DNA of 64,000 bases from positions 22,932,378-22,996,377 of the forward strand of contig NC_086368.1 in the NCBI RefSeq assembly GCF_036324505.1. The letters run 5' to 3'. How positions within the stretch are numbered: the first letter of the stretch is position 1; every line of letters starts with the position of its first letter. The notes beneath the pieces were generated by a model. The model made no database searches, was not told where the DNA came from, and was given only the letters and a program-made list of their open reading frames with translations. Source of the stretch: Eleginops maclovinus. Lineage: Eukaryota; Chordata; Actinopteri; Perciformes; Eleginopidae. Positions 25,701-37,700 of the stretch are shown here, in pieces. The translations under genes and the position numbers were made by a program.

Positions 25701-28700
25701 CACGTGACTTGCGAGCCGAGCGGAGCCGAGCGAAGCCGAGCAGGCAGGGAATGAAGTCAACGCTGCGCTTGAACCTGTTGCACAATGGCCTCAGGCTCGT
25801 CAGAGAGTGCACGGCTGGAAGTTTGGTACCAAAGAGGGGCGGCACGTCAGTTGTGTGGAATTATTGTGGCTTTAAAAAGGAAGATGCTGCGCGAGCTTAG
25901 GTATTGTGCAGAACGTGCCTCGCTACTGTTGCTACCTCAAGAGGTTCACGATTGTAATCACGATTGATTTATTGCTTGTGTTTGTTGAAAAATACATGAG
26001 AAGAGGACCTTGAAAAAATAATCGTATATTAAATCGCAATTGCAATATTGAGGAAAAAAATCGCAATTTGATTATTTTCCAAAATCGTTCAGCCCTAGCA
26101 GAGATGTACCAAAATACTTCCAAATTTCGTTTCTTGCAGAGGCTTAACACACACAGGAAATATCGCTCTTAAATGAAAACAATGTCATTCTTAAAGTACC
26201 GGTAGCTACTAACGTTTTTAACGGCAGGGTATCGCGATACCTTTCTAGTACCAGTGCACCGTGCAACACTAGGCTACTTCCTGCGTAGCGCTACTCTCAA
26301 GGCACTAACTTTGAATGTGTTGCGTCCAAGTTTACTCACTGTTATAATTAGTACAGACACCCTGCTAAAATAACTGAATGTTTGACTTGTTACAGGCTTT
26401 CCACCTCTGATCCGCCCTGGAGCCACTACCTGCTATCTTCACTCAGATGTTTCCTTTTACCTTGACTTTTACAGTTAACAGTTTTTAGAGCTACATGGAG
26501 TAAAGGCCATTAGCTGAACTGGCGTGCTCATAAAGCCTTTAGTGCCTAATTTAGTAATTTATTACATTACATTTAATTACTTAATGCTGATGGCAATATC
26601 ATCCGATCATAAATTTGAACAAGTGGACAGGGAGAAACGTTCAATGTACTTTCATTGACTTCTCTACACAACATTAAAGCAGAAAACATCTTGTGGATGC
26701 ACACAAGATGTTTTCTGCTTTAATCTTGTAAAGGAGGCATATTCAACATTGTATGCTCTAATCCTCAACATTGCAACCTTGAGAAGTGATGGGCTGACAT
26801 GGCCCTCCCCATAGAAACTGGTCCCTTTTGGAGCGTCATGATCTCTATCTGAAGAGAGAAGTTTCTAACGGAGAAACTCAGCTAAATGCTGCCGTGGTTA
26901 AACGCCATATTACGATCAAACCACTTCAAGCATTATTTCTGAAACACTTCTCAGTGTTAACCGGGGACACATATTTATGCATAACAGACAGCAAAAAGTG
27001 CATTTTGCATAATAGGGGACCTTTGACATTTAGTTTGTAATATCAGGCTAAGCTTTTAAACTGTGTATTGGACACATTTTAATTGAATGGAAAAAAGAGC
27101 ATAAAAATCACAATGCATTCAATCTTCCCAACGCACAGTATGAACCCATTACATTAATTCTCCCCACTATCTTCTGTCGACAGTGCTCATGTGGTAACTC
27201 ATGATCTAATTGTCACAGTTCCATGAAATGGAAATGGATCCTCTCAAAGGATATGTCTTGAATTTCATCACAATGTGGCCTTTTCTTTTTTGCGAGAGCC
27301 TTTATGGTTTTAGCTCAAAAAGTGATTTGCAAAATCTCCCTCATGGTTTTTGCTCTGTCTCTGTTTTATATAATAGGTTGTAATTAACCGCTTGTGAGCC
27401 TTTACACTTTTTTCAGTGTTGCTGTGAATAATTTATGTACCTGCACTACCTATCCACAGCATAATTGAAATCTAATATTAGGCCTATGACTTGTTCACTC
27501 TCATTCATTTTTGATGCAGTATGTGCAGTTGATTTCTCACTCAATTACAGGGCTTGTATAACCGCTGCCTTTTCACTCAGTGGTCTTTCTTTGCTCAGCC
27601 AATGTCAATCCTTGCACACATTAAAGCAGTGACATTATCAAGGGAATATCCCAGTTTTTTCTGGACTGGATATCAAGGCCTTTACGAAACGTCCTCTGCT
27701 GGACTCCCTTGTTTTTGTTCCAACCTTGACATTTATCAAAAACAATGTGTCTGACATTGCCTCTTACATCTTCATGTTTGTATGCTTAGTGTGTTTTGTG
27801 TGCTCTCTCTCCAGCAGCCAGTCACAGCATGTCTGTTCAGCGCAGCCTTCTTCGGTGCCCTGGGGTCATCTTTCATTTACGGCTACAACCTCTCCGTGGT
27901 CAACGCTCCCACTTTGGTGAGTCCAACTGTTGCATGCTGTTTCCTGCTTGCTTAGAAGCAACAAGGTTTCACTCCCTTTGTTTGTACTAGTAGAAAATCA
28001 ATAAACATTCTTTTAGATAAGAGTTTTCTTGTCTATGGCTGTACCGTTTCTCACAGTATTTCAAAACACACATTTAAAATAAACCAACAACAAAACCAGT
28101 TTTATTAAAGGGGCCCTAATTATTATTATTATTTTTTGCTTTCCTGTAGTGTGTTCCCCTCCTTAAATACCTCCATTTGAGTCCTTTTTTTACTTCCGTA
28201 ACATAATTAAATCATAATGTAACATTATAATAGAGCCCCTTTAGAAAAAACATACAAAAATACATAACCAGGTGTAAAATAAATGAAATGGGCCTTTTTA
28301 TTTCTTGGTTGAGCATTGCTACTTAAGGACCTCTTGTCACATAAAGAAATAAATACAGGCATGGAAACAATTAGCACAAATAACATTGCTTAAAATACAC
28401 TACAAAACATTTTCATAGACTGTAAAACTGAAATTGCAGTTCTTTAAAAGCCTCAATATACGCTTCCAGTGATGCATGGCCACTTTGAATGATGTATTAT
28501 AAGGAAATTGGAAGTCAACCAGGTATAATACGTTTTATAAAGAACCCTCAGCTCTGGTATTTCCGACACAAGTACAGGAAATGTAGCACCGAATACATAA
28601 CACACATTAAATCTGAAAAGCACTGAAGCAGAGCTTGTTGCATGTAATGTTTCCTTTCTGAAGTCCTGACGATGCCCAGGCTTTGATTCAAATAATATAA

Positions 28701-31700
28701 AAAAGAAAAAATATTTTTGATGCTTTTTTAATATTCAGGGTAGGTTTTGTGAAAGCATTTAAGAACCAAATGGCAGGTCATGATTTATCATATTATATGG
28801 AATTTGGAAATGTAAAGCTTTGAAGCCAGGGGAATACCAATTGTTGGAGCTTAATATATTCCGTATTTTCTTGCTGTTTTTTGTTTATAGTAAATGTATT
28901 AATATGAAGTGTTATTATCTAAATGTAACATAAAGTAGTTTTGATGCTTTTATTTTGACTGCATCTTTGGGCACTTGGTGTACTTGCATCAATTGGGACA
29001 CAGGTGTTGATGGGATTAGCACACCAGTATGGCATATGGGTTTTTTTTACCAGGGAAAGGACAAGGGGCAAGATATAGGAAAATGGTTAAATGTATATAC
29101 AGTGGGGCAAAAAAGTATTTAGTCAGCCACCAATTGTACAAGTTCTCCCATTTAAAAAGATGAGAGAGGCCTGTAATTTTTATCATAGGTATACCTCAAC
29201 TATGACAGACAGAATGAGAAAAAAAAATCCAGGAAATCACATTGTAGGATTTTTAATGAATTTATTTTCAAATTATTGTGGAAAATAAGTATTTGGTCAA
29301 TAACAAAAGTTCATCTCAATACTTTGTTATATACCCTTTGTTGGCAATGACAGAGGTCAAACGTTTTCTGTAAGTCTTCACAAGGTTTTCACACACTGTT
29401 GCTGGTATTTTGGCCCATTCCTCCATGCAGATCTCCTCTAAAGCAGTGATGTTTTGGGGCTGTCGCTGGGAAACACGGACTTTCAACTCCCTCCAAAGAT
29501 TTTCTATGGGGTTGAGATCTGGAGACTGGCAAGGCCATTCCAGGACCTTGAAATGCTTCTTACGAAGCCACTCCTTCGTTGCCCTGGCGGTGTGTTTGGG
29601 ATCATTGTCATGCTGAAAGACCCAGCCACGCTTCATCTTCAGTGCCCTTGCTGATGGAAGGAGGTTTTCACTCAAAACCTCACGATACATGGCCCCATTC
29701 ATTCTTTCCTTTACACGGATCAGTCGTCCTGGTCCCTTTGCAGAAAAACAGCCCCAAAGCATGATGTTTCCACCCCCATGCTTCACAGTAGGTATGGTGT
29801 TCTTTGGATGCAACTCTGCATTCTTTTTCCTCCAAACACGACGAGTTGAGTTTTTACAAAAAGTTCTATTTTGGTTTCATCTGACCATATGACATTCTCC
29901 CAATCCTCTTCTGGATCATCCAAATGCCCTCTAGCAAACTTCAGACGGGCCTGGACATGTACTGGCTTAAGCAGGGGGACACGTCTGGAACTGCAGGATT
30001 TAAGTCCCTGGCGGCGTAGTGTGTTACTGATGGTAGCCTCTGTTACTTTGGTCCCAGCTCTCTGCAGGTCATTCACTAGGTCCCCCCGTGTGGTTCTGGG
30101 ATTTTTGCTCACCGTTCTTGTGATCATTTTGACCCCACGGGGTGAGATCTTGCGTGGAGCCCCAGATCGAGGGAGATTAGCAGTGGTCTTGTATGTCTTC
30201 CATTTTCTAATAATTGCTCCCACAGTTGATTTCTTCACACCAAGCTGCTTACCTATTGCAGATTCAGTTTTCCCAGCCTGGTGCAGGTCTACAATTTAGT
30301 CTCTGGTCTCCTTTGACAGCTCTTTGGTCTTGGCCATAGTGGAGTTTGGAGTATGACTGTTTGAGGTTGTGGACAGGTGTCTTTTATACTGATAACGAGT
30401 TCAAAAAGGTGCCATTAATACAGGTAACGAGTGGAGGACAGAGGAGCCTCTTAAAGAAGAAGTTACAGGTCTGTGAGAGCCAGAAATCTTGCTTGTTTGT
30501 AGGTGACCAAATACTTATTTTACAGAGGAATTTACCAATTAATTCATTAAAAATCAGACAATGTGATTTCCTGGATTTTTTTTTCTCATTGTGTCTCTCA
30601 TAGTTGAGGTATACCTATGATAAAAATGACAGGCCTCTCTCATCTTTTTAAATGGGAGAACTTGCACAATTGGTGGCTGACTAAATACTTTTTTGCCCCA
30701 CTGTAGGTGATATTGGAACATGGAATAAATGCACAGAGACAAGGATCTTGCCTAGACTCGGATCCTTCCCTGCGTATGATTTGCTTTCTCGATCCTCAGT
30801 TGCAGTTTTACTTCTTTAGAATTTTGGCCGCTACAGCCATTATCTTATCTGCAGTGTCTGCACTGAAGTGTTTTTTGGCATATTGCCACTTTCTCCACGT
30901 GACTAAACAAGTGAAGGGTTGGGTTTTAAATCATGTCCCTAACCCTGAAATTATTGCTACCTTGTAGATGTGTGTCTCAGAGCACTCCTGCTGTATGGCT
31001 CAACATATTGTAGCCTCATTTGAAAAGAAAAGAAAGTAGGAAGGTCTCTGAGGCCTCTTCTGAAATAGTATATGTGAGGTTAATTGACAAACATGCTTAC
31101 ACTGTGCCATGATTTTTCCTTAATATATAACACTGGAGGGCTTTTCATTTATTCATTCATTTGCTGTGTGATTCCACAGTAACACCAAATGTACAGAGGG
31201 ATAATTATGTAAAAGGCTTACATCTTACTTGAACCCCGCTGCTTTAATGTGCTGACAACAGTGGCGCAAAGGTTTAAAGAGGAAACCTTTACCATTTAAT
31301 GGGGTCCCAGAACAGCAGGGCTCCTGATTAATTAGGTGATGTATTAACCATACACTGGTTTTTACGAGTTCAGTGAGGCGCACATCACAAGCATAGCTGT
31401 GATTGGTGAATTGAGTGCACAATAGGAGGACGAAAGGGAGACCTGAGTCTATTTGGTAAATGTCTGATCTCCCGGATCACTTCAGTAACGCTGCACTTCA
31501 CAGTTTACAGATCAAATGTAGAGGACCATTCAAATTACAATTATTGTGATGCCTATTATTTATTGTCAGGCTGACACCTATCAACAGATGAGCATCAGAA
31601 AAACACACGTTCAAAAGAAAGGCATATATTTAAAAGACTGCCATCACCACACGGACGAGCCAAGTCCCTCCTGCCCTTGAAAGTGTCCCTCTTCTATATT

Positions 31701-34700
31701 TTTGCTCACTGGCCATTATTATTTCTAAAAGAGGCCACTTTTCATCTGCACTAAATGTTTTAACAACATGTATGAATGAATTGCCTCCAATTCTGAGTGA
31801 CAACCTACTTATGGGCAGTTAAATGTTCACAAAGCTAATTAATTAATGACCAACTCTGAGTCCACTGGGATTTTTGCAAATGTCTCAGCTCTGTATAGTC
31901 TTAACTCTTCACAGATAAGACACTGAATCAGACGGCTTGTATTTACACCTGAAGGGCTGACTCTCACACAGCTCCATCACACTGCTAGCTTCCTGTCTCT
32001 TTCTGCTCTTAATTCAGCCTGATCCCTCACTGAAGACGCTCTTGTTTCTTTTCTCATTTTGATGTAAATCGTTGATCATTTTCAAGGATCAATACACAGT
32101 AAAATGTGCAGATTTAGTTTAAAATGTGTATATACGAACAGATCTGAATAGTCATTAAGGTTGGAATCAGCCTCCCCTCCCTCGTTTCGTCTGAGAATTT
32201 CATCCATCTCGGCTGAAGAGCCACTTTTCTGATGATATATTTTCAGGTAGCTTCTTACTCATTTTTATTAATGTTGTTTTGTATGGTGGCTGACAGGTGC
32301 CAACACATTACACCAGCCCAAAACACTTCCATTTTTTCTTAAAACTGGAAACCTCCACTGTTGTCTGTACGTGCTAATTTGATCAACTTGTTCTTTGCTT
32401 TTTCAGGAGGCCCTGTCAATAATCTGCTTCTGTCAATGAAGCAATTCTCCAGTTGATATGATGAGCCTTTTGCTTTTACTTTATTCTCTTTGTAGCTTCT
32501 CCTCACAAAGAGCACCTGCTGATCACTAAGATAGCGTTGGCTCTTATCCAACATTTCTCCCGCTGTCTTTATTCATTTAATACATAAATCAACTCGCAAT
32601 TTCGACTCTTCTACTGTTAATTTGGCAAATACGTTGAAATGAAAAGAGCCGACTGTACGCTCTCAACCCTTCCTTTTTTCAGATAAAAACTGGCTCACCG
32701 AAATGCCATGGTTATTACAAAAAAGATAAGTGCTCCATTTGCCTGAAAGCTTAATCCACCCCTCTGATAACTCTCCCCTAAAATCACAATAGTAAATCCA
32801 CACAATGCATGTAAACCTACGTACGTTTATTTTTCCCCAGGCACAGCAGCAGTTGTGCCTCCGACAGAGAGTCACTAACCTTGAGCAGCTCTGATGTAAA
32901 AGGTACGGAGCCCTGGAAAGGACAGAGAGTGAAAAATAACTTAGGGTAATTTATGTTCTACTCACTTGGCCGTTTGGGAAATCAGCCAAAATGAAAAGTC
33001 ATGGAGATCCCAAAAGAGACATCATGCGTGTCCTGAGTACTGCATTTGGTTACTAATGAATTTAACTCCAACCACCAGGTCAGAGAAGGATTTGCAGTGT
33101 TCCCTGTTGTTATTCTCTGCCGATGTTAATAAGAAAACTGTTCTCACTGTCAGACACTGACATTATCTCTTTATATTCCCCCCAAAAACCTCAATGAATA
33201 TCCCAAACCAACCTCACGGGTGTGTGTGAGCGCTTCATTGTCTTTGCCGTTCCCATGATGCCGAAATGACCCAGAAGTACGTTGACCTAAATGAAATTTG
33301 TCTCACAAAAGTAGACTTTTATTTCGGTTCAACCTTTGATTTTTTCCCTCTTCGTGTCCCTTTCTTGGCACAAAGGAATATTAAATGGCTTTTAAAAAAT
33401 GCATGGCCATTCAATTCTAATTAACTCGCAGACTGTTGGACATCAAATATGTGATCAGACGACGAACTCTGTCTGATTTAGAGTTCAAGATGAAGCCTCA
33501 TTTCTGCATCTTACAAAAAACACTTCTCATTCAAATCCTCCTCATTTTAAAATCCACTGAATATCAGAGGGAGGTTGATGGAAATCAAGGCACAAGGTCT
33601 ATACTGTTGGTGCACATGTGCCTGAAAAGACAGGGAAAGTATTATTGTGACAGCAGAGGAGAGGGAACAAAGGAAAATATTTATTTAGGAAGCTAAACAT
33701 ATTTTCATATTTAAAGTTATGTCAGTAATTATCGAAAGCACATGTTAAAAGCATGTATAGCAATTTCTCTTTAATTATTAGATAAATTCACAGAACAGAA
33801 AACAATGTGAAGAGTTGCATTGCATGTTGGTGTTGTCCAGCCAGAAGAGGGCTGCAGTGATCATGACCTCACATGACCACTCCCAGAGGTGTGATTGAAC
33901 GGTGGATTTACTTGTTTTTATTGGCATGATGAATAATACGTTTCTAATCTCCAAAAAAAAAGGTAAATGCTGTATTTCACCAGCCTAATGAAAACTTAAC
34001 ATGAAGGTGCTGTTAATTTAGTACTGGCAGATCTATGCTGCTCTCTTTCTAGACAACATGTAAATACAGTACACCTCTTTGCGTTGGTGTTCATGATGAT
34101 TATTTTAATGTTGTACAGAAAATATATCACTGTAAAGGAAATGTCATGTAATACAAAGTATAATTGAGTTATTAAAGTAAAAACCTAAATAGCCATTTTG
34201 AAATGTTTTTTATGGCACAGTTTTTGCTGTAAAACAATTAGAATGACATTTGGCTGAACTCATTACACTTGCAGGCAGCGACCAAGTCAGAACCTTATTA
34301 ATTATGAAACAGTTCATGTTCAGGTCTGCGTGCTGAAGTTTAATGAAAATATTTAAAAGAGTGATCAAAAACCATAAAGTACCTCTTATCTCATCTTACC
34401 ATGAAACAAGTGGAACCTACTTCAAGTGTATTTGAGACCTTGATGTTAAAGGGTTCAGGAACAATGTCCCATTCAGCACTGTCACCTGAAGAAATGTCCT
34501 TATTATATGAGGAGATTCAATTGTTGTGAGACAATTTTTCACTTTAACCAGCTGCTGACAAAAAGCGAGTACGTGTGAGTGTGAGATTTACACCTAAATT
34601 GCAAGTCTGACAAGTCCTCACTCAAAGCTCTTAGAAAACAAGGCCTATGCCTTTTGGGTATTGTATTAAGTTGAAAGCAGCAGTGTGTATCACTTTTGCA

Positions 34701-37700
34701 ATTAAGAAATACCCCCAAAGGGAACATAAAGTACCTCTTATCTCATCTTACCATGAAACAAGTGGAAGCTACTTCAAGTGTATTTGAGACCTTGATGTTA
34801 AAGGGTTCAGGAACAATGTCCCATTCAGCACTGTCACCTGAAGAACTGTCCTTATTATATGCAGATATCCCCATTTCTAATGCATAGGCAATCTGCTTAA
34901 GTACCCATAACCTTGCCACACGATTGAGTTGAAGCAGTTGGCAATGTCTTTGTATATCTGTAAACCATGACAGATTCAGAAACTATCATCAAGATTAAAG
35001 GAACAATAAGTAGGGATAGTTCCTCCTACAGCGCTACCTATTCATAGTAGCTGCTTTGCATTCGAGGAGCGGTATCACGGAAGGTGTGATGTTCCCTCTA
35101 TAATTTGGTCGGTATCACATTAAACATAGGTGAAACAGTTCATGTTCACGTCGGCGGGCTGAAGTTTAATGAAAATATTTAAAAGAGTGATCAAAAACTA
35201 TAATGGTGTTTTCAGAAGTCATATCAAAAATATATGTGTTTGTCTAATGCTGAAAAAAGCTAATAACTCACATCTGTTTTGCCTGAAGTTTGCAAGGACC
35301 GTCTATGGAAGAGAAATTTAACGTTGCCAAATTTTTTCATTTTCTAACCATGACCTGCCAGCAAACACAACACAACACAACATCTCTTTAAAAATGGAAA
35401 AGCAGGATGAAATAAAAGCACACAGATTTCTTGAAAAGGACACTTAAGTCAGAGCACCCATTTTCATTCACCGAGTGTAGCTGTACCTGGATATTTTCCT
35501 TAAATGCAGTCCTTGAATACATGTTATGTGTTTCAAGCTGTCAAAGTTTTAAATTCAATTCATTGCATTCACACTTAAAATACAAGGACAATCAATAGCA
35601 GTATGTGAAATGGGACAACCAAATAAGCTATCCAAACTTTAGAATAGGGACCCATAGACTAAGCAGAACGTATACATTATATAATATGTATTATTGACAT
35701 ATCTATAATTTGAGAGAGTTGTTGTATTATACAGAAGTATTACCAGCTAAAAAACATCAAACTTGATGACCTAAAAACTTCTATAAAATTACAAAGTGCT
35801 TTCCGAGTCAATTTGTATGAATTGTAGGGGAAACGGGTTGGAATAAAGTCACACAGGGTGTCGCTGAGCATAATAACTACATTATACATTAAAAGGCATT
35901 GTGAAATGTATTAAACTCATTCTGCTTTCAGTTAAATGTGTGGGCTTTACCTTTTATCTGGAAGGAAACCTTAGAAAGTGTAATATTTATTGTTTAAAAT
36001 GAACAATGGATTTGACTTGTGTCGTTCGCCCGTGTTTCTCTTGTATTGCAGTACATTAAAGCTTTCTACAATAAGACATGGATTGAGAGGTATGGGGAGC
36101 CTCTTGGAGCGGAGACAGCCACCCTCCTCTGGTCCATCACTGTGTCCATATTTTCTATAGGAGGCCTGCTCGGAGCCCTGTCTGTCACTATGATCCTCAA
36201 AATACTGGGAAGGTGAGTTGATTCACCAGCACTCCTAATCCAGTCTTGTTCAACACAAAGATGTATTATTGATGAGAATAGTTTGGTAAGGCTGACATTG
36301 CACCCACATGATTCATGTGGTATAAAGATTCTGACCCAAGGATGACAGTTTTATCAAAGAGTCCCTATTATTTTTGTTTTTCCCTTACCTGTAGTGTGTT
36401 ATATAAGTTTTTCTGCAGGGGCTAAAATCCAAAATGTTTCTCTCCTGCCTGAAAAGCCTCCATTGGTATCCTTTGTTTACTTCAGTAATATAATAACATC
36501 ACTATGTTCCACTCATGCTTCTATTGGGTAGTGCTCTAACACAATTTACGTTATAGGCCTAGGGGTGAGACATCTCTAAGCGGTTGACCAATCACAACAT
36601 AGCCTGCCAGCTAACCAATCAGAGCAGACTGGGTTTTGCTTTCAGACAGAGGGTGAACAGAGGTGCTGCAACACAGGCAGTATGAGAAAAATAAAGACCT
36701 TTTTGAATATTAAAGCATGTAAACGTGTCACAGTAGAGGCACAAAATACAAACATGAACCTGAAAATGAGCACAATATGTCCCCTTCAAAACGTGTAAAC
36801 ATTTGTTATTATCCTTTTAGACATACAACACCTTTCATGTCTTTCGTAACGGGTATTTAAATACCTTTTTGCTTTGATCATGCACTAGTTTCCTCCCAAA
36901 TTTCCCCTGAAACTTGAAGAAAAAAAAGTCCCATTTGTAGATTACACATTGATTTCTTAAAAAAAAAAAAATCCACATTTTTACAATTTCAACTAAAATG
37001 AATGCTTTATATATGTGCAGCAATTAGGATTTATGTAACCTTTGCATCGGAACATTTGATCCTGTGTCTGAATGTGGGGTTTCTCTCTTTTTATAACCAT
37101 ATTCTGCTCTGGCTTTAGAAAGGGAACCTTGCTGCTGAATAACATCTTCGCTCTAACAGCTGTGCTGCTGCTGTCCCTGGGTGAAAGTGCCAAATCTTTT
37201 GAGATGCTCATCATTGGTCGGTTCATTATCGGGGTGGACTCTGGTAAGTGTTTACTGGGCTGGAAAAGTATGGCTTCTCAGCAGGCGGTGTACAAAAATC
37301 AGTGTAGAGCAAATTACTGCATTCAAGACAAAGAAGCTTTTTGTTTCCCTTTGGTTTGCGTCTCAGCCAGATTACAGAAAATGTCTTGTTTACGTTTTTT
37401 AGGACACTTGTTTGAAGGATAACCCATCACATTTTGGATTCAAATCACACAGCGGATTCAACATTTTGACTTAAGTTTTTCTCTGTTAAATAAACCTTGG
37501 TGTGTGGGTGTTTAACATTGAACTTGTGTTGCCAAGGATGCCACATATTAAACTTCCCAAAACTAAGTTATGAAGAAAGTTAACCAAACATTTCTTTATT
37601 TTTCTTATTGCATTCAAACAAAATATTTAGTGAACACTTAAATAACTTACACAGCAATCCACTAAGAGAAAAAGGCAAAAAACAAACTGAATGACTTATA

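Larger units (their letters stand above)
22748..27814 (+). other. slc2a9: slc2a9 intron 1
   Basis: 5.1 kb with repeats only: a family C copy (23573-23980), a SINE head (about 24280-24355), a nested transposon block (25123-26271), a perfect 23-bp hairpin (26673-26724) and a family B fragment (26955-27027). No exon or promoter was recognised in the remainder. The 176-codon open frame at 23723-24253 overlaps repeat and has no protein-like features. Confidence 0.6.
27917..36051 (+). other. slc2a9: slc2a9 intron 2
   Basis: 8.1 kb. Contains a short MITE (28106-28243), a 1.6-kb Tc1 element (29100-30703) and the complex duplication block at 34305-35206. The interval 30710-34300 shows no gene or recognisable repeat; several short open frames there lack coding character. 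Confidence 0.6.
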
